A DNA stretch of 64,000 bases from Amycolatopsis coloradensis (lineage in GTDB: Bacteria; Actinomycetota; Actinomycetes; Mycobacteriales; Pseudonocardiaceae): contig NZ_MQUQ01000014.1 in the NCBI RefSeq assembly GCF_001953865.1, forward strand, positions 242,849 to 306,848, written 5' to 3'. Numbering within the stretch: position 1 is the stretch's first letter; every line of letters begins with the position of its first letter. The position numbers and the translations under genes are program-made. Under the pieces are notes generated by a model that was not told where the DNA came from, ran no database searches, and worked only from the letters and a program-made list of their open reading frames with translations. Shown here one piece after another: positions 12,332 through 20,688 of the stretch.

Positions 12332-13552
12332 TTGAATAAACCCAAAGTCGTTCTGGGCGTAGGTGGCGGCATCGCCGCTTACAAGGCCTGTGAGGTCCTG
12401 CGCGGGCTGACCGAATCCGGTCACGACGTCCGCGTGGTCCCCACGGAAGCCGCGCTGAACTTCGTCGGCGCGGCCACCTTCGAGGCACTGTCCGGCCACC
12501 CGGTGCACACCGGCGTGTTCACCGAGGTGCCCGAGGTGCAGCACGTCCGCGTCGGCAAGGAAGCCGATCTGGTGATCGTCGTGCCGGCCACGGCGAACCT
12601 GCTGGCCAAGGCCGCGCACGGCATCGCGGACGACCTGCTGACGAACACCCTGCTCACCGCCCGGTGCCCGGTCGCCTTCTTCCCGGCGATGCACACCGAG
12701 ATGTGGGAGCACCCGGCCACCCGCGACAACGTGGCGCTGCTGCGCTCGCGCGGTCTGGTCGTCGCCGAACCCGCCGCGGGCAGGCTCACCGGCGCCGACA
12801 CCGGCAAGGGACGGCTCGCCGACCCGGCCGAGATCGTCGACCTGGCCAGGCTCCTGCTCGCCGTGCCGAACGCCCTCCCGCGTGACCTCGAAGGCGTGCG
12901 CGTGGCGATTTCGGCGGGCGGCACCCGTGAGCCGCTGGACCCGGTCCGCTACCTGGGCAACCGCTCGTCGGGCAAGCAGGGCTACGCGCTGGCTCGCGTC
13001 GCCGCCCAGCGTGGCGCCGAGGTCACCCTGGTCGCCGCGCACACCGTCGCGCTGCCGGAGCCGGCCGGCGCGAAGGTCGTCCACGTGTCGACAGCCGAGG
13101 AGATGCGCCAGGCGATGCACGCCGAGGCCGCTTCCTCGGACATCCTGGTGATGGCCGCCGCCGTCGCCGACTTCCGGCCGTCGAACCGGGCCGACCACAA
13201 GATCAAGAAGTCCGACGACGCGCCGGATCCGGTGGTCGAACTGGCGCGCAACGCCGACATCCTGGCCGAACTGGTGCGGAACCGGACAGCGGGCCAGCTG
13301 GTCGTCGGGTTCGCCGCGGAGACCGGGGACGACAAGGGTGGCGTTCTGGACCACGCTCGGGTCAAATTGAAGCGCAAGGGTGCGGACCTTCTGGTGGTGA
13401 ACGCCGTCGGTGAGGGAAAGGCGTTCGGGACCGAGGACAACTCGGGCTGGCTGCTCGGGGCCGACGGCACCGAGCTCCCGATCCCGCTCGGCGCCAAGGC
13501 CGAACTGGCGTCCACACTGTGGGACGCTGTTGTGACCTTGATGAAGCATTGA
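12332..13552 (+). CDS. coaBC: Bifunctional phosphopantothenoylcysteine decarboxylase / phosphopantothenate-cysteine ligase
   Basis: The 406-residue fusion carries out two coenzyme A steps. The N-terminal flavin-dependent CoaC half has VVLGVGGGIAAYKACE, a HVRVGKEADLVIVVPATANL segment and AFFPAMHTEMWEHPA; the C-terminal CoaB half has ISAGGTREPLDPVRYLGNRS, VMAAAVADFRP and KIKKSDD. Start chosen is TTG at 12332 because it places the Rossmann fold at the usual distance; no strong Shine-Dalgarno sequence is visible. Confidence 0.93.
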   Translation: MNKPKVVLGVGGGIAAYKACEVLRGLTESGHDVRVVPTEAALNFVGAATFEALSGHPVHTGVFTEVPEVQHVRVGKEADLVIVVPATANLLAKAAHGIADDLLTNTLLTARCPVAFFPAMHTEMWEHPATRDNVALLRSRGLVVAEPAAGRLTGADTGKGRLADPAEIVDLARLLLAVPNALPRDLEGVRVAISAGGTREPLDPVRYLGNRSSGKQGYALARVAAQRGAEVTLVAAHTVALPEPAGAKVVHVSTAEEMRQAMHAEAASSDILVMAAAVADFRPSNRADHKIKKSDDAPDPVVELARNADILAELVRNRTAGQLVVGFAAETGDDKGGVLDHARVKLKRKGADLLVVNAVGEGKAFGTEDNSGWLLGADGTELPIPLGAKAELASTLWDAVVTLMKH

Positions 13553-13565
13553 GAGGCCCTCCACC

Positions 13566-13610
13566 GATAGTCAGTACGCTTGAGTTCAAGCTGAGGGGTG
13601 CCTGACTATC
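13566..13610 (+). promoter_or_regulatory. Nested inverted repeat in the metK leader
   Basis: GATAGTCAG (13566-13574) pairs perfectly with CTGACTATC (13602-13610), and between them GCTTGA (13578-13583) pairs with TCAAGC (13586-13591). This makes a two-level stem structure 36 bases upstream of the metK GTG. It could be the coaBC terminator, an operator, or part of a cis-acting metK leader RNA. I do not recognise a known SAM riboswitch consensus. Confidence 0.5.
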
Positions 13611-13646
13611 TGGCATCAGACGTCTAGGTGAGGGAGTGACGCCACG

Positions 13647-14849
13647 GTGACCGCGTCCACGAGCAGACTGTTCACATCGGAATCGGTGACTGAGGGTCAT
13701 CCCGACAAAATTTGCGATGCCATCAGCGATTCGATCCTGGACGGCCTGCTGGCCAAGGATCCGCGCAGCCGGGTGGCGGTCGAAACCCTCATCACCACCG
13801 GGCAGGTGCATGTCGCCGGAGAGGTGACCACCGAGGCCTACGCGGACATCCCGACCATCGTCCGCGACGTGATCCTGAAGATCGGCTACGACTCTTCGGC
13901 CAAGGGTTTCGACGGCAACTCCTGCGGCGTCAACGTGGCGATCGGCTCCCAGTCGCCCGACATCGCGCAGGGTGTCGACACCGCGTACGAGTCCCGCGTC
14001 GAGTCCGACGAAGACGAGATCAACCGCCAGGGCGCCGGCGACCAGGGCCTGATGTTCGGCTACGCCTGCTCGGACACCCCCGAGCTGATGCCGCTGCCGA
14101 TCGCGCTGGCGCACCGGCTCTCGCAGCGGCTGACCCGGGTCCGCAAGGACGGCGTGCTGCCGTACCTGCGCCCGGACGGCAAGACCCAGGTCACCATCGA
14201 GTACGCCGGTGACCAGCCGGTGCGGCTCGACACGGTGGTCGTGTCCACCCAGCACGCGGACGGCATCGACCTGGAGCAGATGCTCGGCGTCGACGTCCGC
14301 GAGCACGTGGTCGCCCCGGAGCTCGCCGACCTCGGTCTCGACACCTCCAACGTGCGGCTGCTGGTGAACCCGACCGGCCGGTTCGTCATCGGCGGCCCGA
14401 TGGGTGACGCGGGCCTGACCGGCCGCAAGATCATCGTCGACACCTACGGCGGCATGGCCCGTCACGGTGGCGGCGCGTTCTCCGGCAAGGATCCCTCCAA
14501 GGTCGACCGTTCGGCCGCGTACGCGATGCGCTGGGTGGCGAAGAACGTCATCGCCGCCGGCCTCGCCTCGCGCGCCGAGGTCCAGGTCGCCTACGCGATC
14601 GGCAAGGCGGCCCCGGTGGGTCTCTTCGTCGAGACGTTCGGCACCGAGACGGTCGACCCGTCGAAGATCCAGAACGCCATCACGGAGGTCTTCGACCTGC
14701 GTCCGGCGGCGATCATCCGCGACCTCGACCTGCTTCGCCCGATCTACGCGCCGACGGCCGCGTACGGCCACTTCGGCCGTCCCGAGCTGGGCCTCCCGTG
14801 GGAGAGCACGGCGCGGGCCGCGGACCTGAAGTCGGCCGCGGGCGCCTGA
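13647..14849 (+). CDS. metK: S-adenosylmethionine synthetase
   Basis: The 400-residue enzyme condenses ATP and methionine into SAM. SESVTEGHPDKICDAISD near the N-terminus, GAGDQGLMFGYA in the middle and the P-loop-like GGGAFSGKDPSKVDRS near residue 275 are diagnostic. GTG start at 13647 after GAGGGAG. SAM made here serves the methyltransferases RsmB and the one at 39998, but there is no specific link. Confidence 0.96.
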   Translation: MTASTSRLFTSESVTEGHPDKICDAISDSILDGLLAKDPRSRVAVETLITTGQVHVAGEVTTEAYADIPTIVRDVILKIGYDSSAKGFDGNSCGVNVAIGSQSPDIAQGVDTAYESRVESDEDEINRQGAGDQGLMFGYACSDTPELMPLPIALAHRLSQRLTRVRKDGVLPYLRPDGKTQVTIEYAGDQPVRLDTVVVSTQHADGIDLEQMLGVDVREHVVAPELADLGLDTSNVRLLVNPTGRFVIGGPMGDAGLTGRKIIVDTYGGMARHGGGAFSGKDPSKVDRSAAYAMRWVAKNVIAAGLASRAEVQVAYAIGKAAPVGLFVETFGTETVDPSKIQNAITEVFDLRPAAIIRDLDLLRPIYAPTAAYGHFGRPELGLPWESTARAADLKSAAGA

Positions 14850-14866
14850 GGTTCACGCTGCCAAGT

Positions 14867-14923
14867 GTGTTATGAACGGACCTTTCATAACAAATTCTGT
14901 TATGAAAGGTCCGTTCATAACAC
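14867..14923. repeat. Perfect 26-bp inverted repeat, 5-base loop (family D)
   Basis: Arms at 14867-14892 and 14898-14923 are exact reverse complements and contain TTATGAACGGACC; the loop is AATTC. Each arm also has a degenerate internal inverted repeat (TTATGAA...TTCATAA). It sits between metK and priA. It could terminate metK transcription, but there is no T-tract and the arm is AT-rich compared with its surroundings, so a mobile or REP-like origin is also possible. Confidence 0.85.
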
Positions 14924-14967
14924 GGCGGTGAAGAAGAGCGTCGGGCGAGTCTGGTAGAGATCACCGG

Positions 14968-17061
14968 GTGAGCAGCAGTCCCGAACCGGCCCCGCTGTGG
15001 GACCTCCCGGAGCCGCCGAAGGCCGAACAGGCGCGGAAGGCCAAGCCGTCCCGCGCGAAAAGCGCCAGCCGTCGCGGCGCGCAGAACCCCGCGCCCGAGA
15101 ACCCGGTCGCGCGGATCGTCGTGGACATCCCGCTCACGCATCTCGACCGGACCTTCGACTACCGGATCCCGGAAAAGCTGCACGAGACCGCCGTGCCCGG
15201 CTGCCGGGTGCGCGTCCGGTTCGCGGGCCAGCTCGTCGACGGGTATCTCGTCGAGCGGGCCGACACCACGGACTTCACCGGGAAGCTCGCGTACATCGAC
15301 CGCGTGACGTCCAGTGAGCCGGTGCTGCCCCCGTCGCTGCACACGCTCTGCCGGTCGGTCGCGGACCGGTACGGCGGCACGCTCAGCGACGTCCTGCGGC
15401 TGGCCATCCCGTCCCGGCACGCGAAGGTCGAGGGCGAGCCGCCCGCCGAGCCCGCGCCGACGCCGGAAGCGCCCGAAACCACCGCCTGGGAGAAGTACCG
15501 GAGCGGGCCGGCGTTCCTGGAGGCCGTCGCGGAGCGGCGTCCGGCCAACGCCGTCTGGCAGGCCCTGCCGGGGGAGGACTGGCCGCGCCGTCTCGCGGAA
15601 GCCGCGGCGGTGGCGGCCGCCGCCGGACGTGGCGTCGTGATGGTGGTCCCCGACCATCGCGATCTCACGCGTTTGCACGACGCGTGCGCCGAACTGATGG
15701 GCTCCGAGGCCGTGGTCGCCTTGATCGCCGGGCTGGGCCCCGCCGAGCGCTACCGCCGCTGGCTCGCGGTGCTGCGGGGCGCGGTGCGGGTCGTCGTCGG
15801 AACGCGCGCGGCGATGTTCGCGCCGGTCGCCGATCCCGGCCTGTTCGTGGTGTGGGACGACGGCGACGACGTCCACCTCGACCAGCACGCGCCGTATCCG
15901 CACGTCCGTGACGTGCTGATGGACCGCGCGCACGCCGCGAAAGGGTCCATGCTCGTCGCCGGTTTCGCGCGTACCGCCGAGGCGCAGTTCCTGGTCGAGT
16001 CGGGCTGGGCGCAACCGCTGGTGGCGGCCCGTCCCGAACTGCGGGCGGCCGCGCCGCGCGTCACGCCGGTCGGCGAGGACTTCGACGTCGCGCGGGACGA
16101 AGCGGCGAAGGCGGCACGGCTCCCGTCGGTCGCCTTCGAGGCGGCGAGGCAGTCGCTGGCGGGCGGATTCCCTGTGCTGGTGCAGGTTCCGCGTCGCGGG
16201 TACGTCCCGGGGCTCGCTTGCGGCAATTGCCGGACGTCCGCGCATTGCCGTCGCTGCGCGGGCCCGCTTTCCTTGCCGGGTGGGCTGATCGACGGCGCGC
16301 CGAGGCCACCCGCCTGCCGGTGGTGTGGTGTTCCCGAGACGAACTTCCATTGCGCCGCTTGCGGTTCAGTGCGGCTGCGGGCGGTCGTCGTCGGCTCCAA
16401 GCGGACCGCGGAAGAACTGGGCCGAGCGTTCACGGGATTCCCGGTGCGGACCTCGGGCGCGTCGGAGGTTTTGGCTTCAGTGCCAGGGAAACCGGCGCTG
16501 GTGGTGTGCACGCCGGGAGCCGAGCCGATCGCGGAAGGCGGTTACGGCGCGGCGTTGCTGCTGGACGGCTGGGCGCTGCTGGGGCGACAGGATCTGCGCG
16601 CGGGGGAGGAGACCCTGCGCCGCTGGATGGCGGCCGCGGCGCTGGTGCGGCCGGGGACCGAAGGCGGTCGCGTGTTCGTCGGCGCCGAAGCGGGACTCGC
16701 GGTCGTGCAGGCGCTGGTGCGGTGGGACCCGGGCTGGCACGCGAGCCAGGAACTGGCCGGGCGGCGCGAACTCGGCTTCCCGCCCGCGATGCGGATGGCG
16801 AGCGTCGAAGGCACCCCGGACGCGGTCGCCGGACTGCTCGACGACCTCGCCCTGCCGGAGACCGGCGAGGTGCTGGGACCGGTGCCGCTCGGCGACGTCG
16901 ACGAGGACGGCAACGCCGAACGCGAGCGCGCCCTGGTGCGCGTCGCCCGCCCGGACGGGAAGGCGCTCGCCGCCGCCGTCCACGCCGCCGCCGCCAAACG
17001 GGACGCACGCAAGGCCACCGAGCCCATCCGGATCCAGCTGGACCCCCTGGAACTCATCTAG
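14968..17061 (+). CDS. priA: Primosomal protein N' PriA (actinobacterial, helicase motifs lost)
   Basis: The 697-residue protein is the replication-restart factor PriA by its N-terminal 3'BD domain (RIVVDIPLTHLDRTFDYRIP), the zinc module with cysteines at CGNCRTSAHCRRC and CRWCGVPETNFHCAACG, and its C-terminal domain with GRRELGFPPAMRMASV. The usual Walker A GxTGSGKT is absent (the region reads ALPGEDWPRRLAEAAAV) and the DEEH box is degenerate (VVWDDGDD), as known for actinobacterial PriA, so it probably binds forks without unwinding. GTG start at 14968. Confidence 0.92.
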   Translation: MSSSPEPAPLWDLPEPPKAEQARKAKPSRAKSASRRGAQNPAPENPVARIVVDIPLTHLDRTFDYRIPEKLHETAVPGCRVRVRFAGQLVDGYLVERADTTDFTGKLAYIDRVTSSEPVLPPSLHTLCRSVADRYGGTLSDVLRLAIPSRHAKVEGEPPAEPAPTPEAPETTAWEKYRSGPAFLEAVAERRPANAVWQALPGEDWPRRLAEAAAVAAAAGRGVVMVVPDHRDLTRLHDACAELMGSEAVVALIAGLGPAERYRRWLAVLRGAVRVVVGTRAAMFAPVADPGLFVVWDDGDDVHLDQHAPYPHVRDVLMDRAHAAKGSMLVAGFARTAEAQFLVESGWAQPLVAARPELRAAAPRVTPVGEDFDVARDEAAKAARLPSVAFEAARQSLAGGFPVLVQVPRRGYVPGLACGNCRTSAHCRRCAGPLSLPGGLIDGAPRPPACRWCGVPETNFHCAACGSVRLRAVVVGSKRTAEELGRAFTGFPVRTSGASEVLASVPGKPALVVCTPGAEPIAEGGYGAALLLDGWALLGRQDLRAGEETLRRWMAAAALVRPGTEGGRVFVGAEAGLAVVQALVRWDPGWHASQELAGRRELGFPPAMRMASVEGTPDAVAGLLDDLALPETGEVLGPVPLGDVDEDGNAERERALVRVARPDGKALAAAVHAAAAKRDARKATEPIRIQLDPLELI

Positions 17062-17077
17062 CGACCTCCCCCACACC

Positions 17078-17139
17078 GCGTTTCGTCCTCTAGTTGCGGT
17101 AGTTCGACGCCGAACTACCGCAACTAGAGGACGAAACGC
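17078..17139. repeat. Perfect 29-bp inverted repeat, loop ACGC (family A)
   Basis: Arms 17078-17106 and 17111-17139 are exact reverse complements containing GTCCTCTAGTTGCGGTA. A near-identical element with the same loop is at 51911-51972 and a diverged one at 38800-38863. It lies between the convergent priA and the pyroglutamyl-peptidase-like gene, where a bidirectional terminator would be expected, but it lacks T-tracts. Confidence 0.88.
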
Positions 17140-17144
17140 ATGGG

Positions 17145-18524
17145 TTAGAGCGTCGTGCCGAGGGTGGCGAGGACGTCGGCGCGGGGCGAAGTGCCTGGGG
17201 CGGGCGTAGCGGGCTTCGCGGCGGAGCCGCCGAGGGCGGCGGTAAGCAGCGTGACGATCTGCGACGAGATCGCAGCTCGGCGTCCCTCGAAGTCGGTGTC
17301 GGTCAGCGCCGAAGGATCGGCGGGCGTGCCGAGGACAGGTGTGTGCAGGTGCCCGCCCGCGATCCCGGTCAGGCCCAGTCCCGTGCGCAGCCGGTTCACG
17401 CGATATTGAGACTCGTTCGAGAGATAGTTACCGCCGCCGCCGGAAGCCGCGATCTCGCCGGGTTTCGGCGCGTCCGTCCGGCAAACGGCCGTTCCGGTTC
17501 CCGGCCGGTCACTGTCCGGCCACACGCAGAACGCCTGGTTGTACAGGACCTGGTATGCCCCGGCGGGCGCGGCGAGCATCTTTTCGTACGGCAGCGTGGT
17601 TTCGATGAACTGGCCGTCCGGCTGCGGCCAGCCGCGCGCGGGCGGGACCTGGCCGCGGACGGACTCGTCGAGGTTGTCCGGCGAACCACCGCGCCAGGCA
17701 CCGGCCCACCGCTCGATGTCGAACCGGCCGGGACGGCCCTGGCTGATCGTCACGATCAGTTCCGGACGCCGGAGGCGGTCCTTCAGCGCCTGGCCGTAGG
17801 CCGCCTCGACGATGCCGGTGTCGAAGTAGCTCCACACCACCGGGAAAGACACGGCCTGCACCAGCGCGGGCCCGGCCGGCGTCTGGATCACCTTGCCGTC
17901 CAGGTGCAGCGCGGCCGCGCCCGACGGATTCGCGATGCGGACGCCCGCGCCGTTGAGCGTGAACGGGTCGAACCCGCTCACCATCACCCGGCGCAGCTTG
18001 GGGCTGGACGGAAAACGGGAGTCGTCGAGTCCGCGCGCGCCGAAGTCGAACGTCTTCAGCAGCTCTGCGCGGGCAGGCGCGGACAGCGTGAAGCGCGGCG
18101 TCCACTGGCGCAGTGCCTTGCTCATCTGCAAACGCGCCCAATACAGCGGGCGGTCGTCGGCCTTGTCGATATCGCCGAGATCGGGACGGCGGCCCTGCGC
18201 GCGGTCGACGGCGGTCCGCCAGAGCCCGTCACCGGCGGTCTCCGCGAGCTTCTCCGCGCGCAAAGCGGTCTTCGTCGCGCAGAGCCGCGTCGTGAAGTCG
18301 GAGACGAGCTTGTCGAACCCGGCGAGCCGGACGAGTTCCGGGCCGACCGCGGGACCGCCCGACGGCATCGTCGCGGTGAGCCGCTTTTCCTCGACGGTGA
18401 TCGTCGCGGAGTCGTCAAAGCAGTCACGTACGGTTTCGGCCCGTGCGACGCCGGGGACCGCGAGGACGGGGAGGGCGATGAGCAGCGGGAGGAGCGCGCT
18501 CCATCGCCTGCCGGGAGTCTTCAT
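17145..18524 (-). CDS. Secreted pyroglutamyl-peptidase I-like (C15 fold) protein
   Basis: The 459-residue protein has a signal peptide ending ARA (residues about 1-29) and, in its second half, C15 motifs: VMVSGFDPFTLNG, RIANPSGAAALHLDG, ELIVTISQGRPGRFDIE and GGHLHTP (the catalytic histidine position). At the catalytic cysteine position the sequence reads GNYLSNESQYR, i.e. serine instead of cysteine. The family removes N-terminal pyroglutamate from peptides; activity of this variant is uncertain. ATG 18524 is preferred because it directly precedes the signal peptide; in-frame ATGs at 18533 and 18542 are possible. Divergent from gamma-glutamyltransferase, whose chemistry is related. Confidence 0.75.
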   Translation of the reverse strand: MKTPGRRWSALLPLLIALPVLAVPGVARAETVRDCFDDSATITVEEKRLTATMPSGGPAVGPELVRLAGFDKLVSDFTTRLCATKTALRAEKLAETAGDGLWRTAVDRAQGRRPDLGDIDKADDRPLYWARLQMSKALRQWTPRFTLSAPARAELLKTFDFGARGLDDSRFPSSPKLRRVMVSGFDPFTLNGAGVRIANPSGAAALHLDGKVIQTPAGPALVQAVSFPVVWSYFDTGIVEAAYGQALKDRLRRPELIVTISQGRPGRFDIERWAGAWRGGSPDNLDESVRGQVPPARGWPQPDGQFIETTLPYEKMLAAPAGAYQVLYNQAFCVWPDSDRPGTGTAVCRTDAPKPGEIAASGGGGNYLSNESQYRVNRLRTGLGLTGIAGGHLHTPVLGTPADPSALTDTDFEGRRAAISSQIVTLLTAALGGSAAKPATPAPGTSPRADVLATLGTTL

Positions 18525-18632
18525 GGACCGCATTCTGCTCATCCCGGCAGGGCCGCACTACCGACCTTCGCAGGTCTGAGCGGGACCTGGCGGGGTCTTG
18601 TCCGGGGTGGACAGGCGGGGCAGACTCGCGCC

Positions 18633-20444
18633 ATGGCCGCGCACAGAAGCACTCTGGGACGCATCACCGCAGTCACCGCGATCGCCGCTCTGGTCGGTGC
18701 CGCCGCGCCGGGTACCGCCTCAGCGGCTCCACCGACGCCCAAGCCTCCGGTCGCCGTCGGCTATCTGGGCGCCGTCTCGAGTATCGACGTGGACGCGACC
18801 GCGATCGGCACGAAGATCCTGCGTGAGGGCGGCAACGCCGTCGACGCGGCCGTCGCGACGGCCGCCGCGCTGGGCGTCACCGACCCGTTTTCCGCCGGTT
18901 TCGGCGGTGGCGGCTTCTTCGTCTACTACGACGCGCGCAGCGGCAAGGTGCACACCCTCGACGGCCGCGAGACCGCGCCTTCGAGCGCGGACGAGAACCT
19001 GCTCGTCGAGAACGGCAAGGCGATCCCGTTCGCCGAGGCCGTCACCAGCGGGCTCAGCGTCGGCGTCCCCGGCACGCCCGCCACCTGGCAGGAAGCACTC
19101 CGCAAGTGGGGGACGAAGTCGCTGGCGAAGGCGGTCAAGCCCGCCGAAGAACTCGCTCGCAAGGGTTTCACCGTCGATCAGACCTTCGCCACCCAGGTCT
19201 CCAACAACGCCGCCCGCTTCTCGGCGTTCCCGTCGACCCGGTCGCTGTACCTGCCCGGCGGGGCGCCGCCCGCGGTCGGCACGACGTTCAAGAACCCGGA
19301 CCTCGCCGGTACGTACGCGCAACTCGCCGCGAAGGGCACCGACGTCCTCTACCGGGGGCCGATCGGCGCGGACGTGGTGAACACCGTGCGGAAGCCGCCG
19401 GTCGACCCCGCCTCGACGCTGAACGCGCGACCCGGCGACATGACCGCGGCCGACCTCGCCAAGTACCGCGTGGTGGAGCGGAAGCCGACCAAGACCGAGT
19501 ACCGCGGCCTCGACGTGTACGGCATGCCCGCGCCGTCGTCCGGTGGGCTGACCGTCGGCGAGGCGCTGAACATCCTCGAGAACAAGAAGCTGAGCAAGCT
19601 CGAGAAGGCCGACTACCTGCACTACTTCCTCGAGTCGACCCGATACGCCTTCGCCGACCGCAACCGGTGGATCGGTGACCCCGCCTTCGTCGACGTCCCG
19701 GCGAAGGAACTGATCAGCCAGAAGTTCGCCGACAGCCGCGCGTGCCTGATCGATCCCGCGAAGGCCGGGACGAGCCCGGTCGCGCCCGCCGACCCGCGCA
19801 AGCCGGTGCCGTGCGCCGCCGGGACGAACTCCGCGCCGACGCCGTACGAGGGCGAGAACACCACCCATCTCACGGTCGCCGACCGGTGGGGCAACGTCGT
19901 CGCCTACACGCTGACCATCGAGCAGGAGGGCGGCAGCGGGATCGTCGTGCCGGGCCGCGGGTTCCTGCTCAACAACGAACTGACCGACTTCTCCTTCACC
20001 CCGGTGACGCCGGGCGTGCCCGACCCGAACCTGCCAGGCCCGGCCAAGCGGCCGCGTTCGTCGATGGCGCCGACCATCGTGCTCGACCACGGCAAGCCGC
20101 TGCTCGCCGTCGGCTCGCCCGGTGGCGCGTCGATCATCACCACGGTGCTGCAGATCCTCACCGGCCGCATCGACCGAGGCCTGAAGCTGGTCGACGCGAT
20201 CGCCGAACCGCGTGCCTCGCAGCGGAACTCGGCGGCCGCGCAGGTCGAGCAACCGTTCCTCGACCAGACCGAGGTGCTCGCGGCGCTGAAGGCCAAACAG
20301 CAGGGCTTCTCGACCGCGCCCGCCGAGATCGGGGCCGCGACCGGGGTCGAACGGCTGCGGGACGGGCGGTGGCTCGCGGCCGCCGAACCGACCCGGCGGG
20401 GTGGGGGCTCGGCGGCCGTCGTCCTGCCCTGGCCGCCCAGGTAG
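18633..20444 (+). CDS. ggt: Secreted gamma-glutamyltransferase
   Basis: The 603-residue precursor has a signal peptide (residues about 1-31, ending ASA) and the GGT fold: EGGNAVDAAVATAAALGV, FGGGGFFVYYD and DGRETAP in the large subunit, then the autocleavage/nucleophile threonine in GENTTHLTVAD, and SSMAPTIV and GSPGGASIITTVLQ in the small subunit. It hydrolyses or transfers gamma-glutamyl groups from glutathione-like compounds outside the cell. ATG 18633 is chosen because it begins the signal peptide; a very long open frame upstream is antisense to the divergent gene. Confidence 0.93.
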   Translation: MAAHRSTLGRITAVTAIAALVGAAAPGTASAAPPTPKPPVAVGYLGAVSSIDVDATAIGTKILREGGNAVDAAVATAAALGVTDPFSAGFGGGGFFVYYDARSGKVHTLDGRETAPSSADENLLVENGKAIPFAEAVTSGLSVGVPGTPATWQEALRKWGTKSLAKAVKPAEELARKGFTVDQTFATQVSNNAARFSAFPSTRSLYLPGGAPPAVGTTFKNPDLAGTYAQLAAKGTDVLYRGPIGADVVNTVRKPPVDPASTLNARPGDMTAADLAKYRVVERKPTKTEYRGLDVYGMPAPSSGGLTVGEALNILENKKLSKLEKADYLHYFLESTRYAFADRNRWIGDPAFVDVPAKELISQKFADSRACLIDPAKAGTSPVAPADPRKPVPCAAGTNSAPTPYEGENTTHLTVADRWGNVVAYTLTIEQEGGSGIVVPGRGFLLNNELTDFSFTPVTPGVPDPNLPGPAKRPRSSMAPTIVLDHGKPLLAVGSPGGASIITTVLQILTGRIDRGLKLVDAIAEPRASQRNSAAAQVEQPFLDQTEVLAALKAKQQGFSTAPAEIGAATGVERLRDGRWLAAAEPTRRGGGSAAVVLPWPPR

Positions 20445-20473
20445 GCACCGACGATCGCCGGTGACCGGCAGAT

Positions 20474-20506
20474 GTCTCCTGGGAGCGCGTCAGCGCGACA
20501 GGAGAC
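20474..20506 (+). terminator. Hairpin after gamma-glutamyltransferase
   Basis: GTCTCCTG (20474-20481) pairs with CAGGAGAC (20499-20506), with further GCGC pairing in the loop. It lies 30 bases after the ggt stop and before the fmt promoter region. The rest of the 244-base gap shows no gene. No T-tract is present. Confidence 0.55.
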
Positions 20507-20688
20507 TTCACCGTCGCGCGCCTCTTTTGGCCGAAGGCCATGGCGACATTTTGCAGGGCGCCCTCCACGCCTGCGTGACGTGACGGCGGTGTCGCGCCCT
20601 GCGAAAGGTTTCCGTCAGCGCGCGACATAGACTGCAGAGCGATGTTCGCCCAGTCAGAGGTACCCGTCCCCCCGGTGGAGGTGCGTTG

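Noticed and set aside
12136..12339. Possible small gene between rpoZ and coaBC
   Set aside because: Starts inside rpoZ, has no Shine-Dalgarno sequence and no recognisable composition or motif.
17343..18632. Long plus-strand open frame running upstream of gamma-glutamyltransferase
   Set aside because: It is antisense to the pyroglutamyl-peptidase-like gene and reads as arginine- and glycine-rich low-complexity sequence; the ggt signal peptide begins at 18633.
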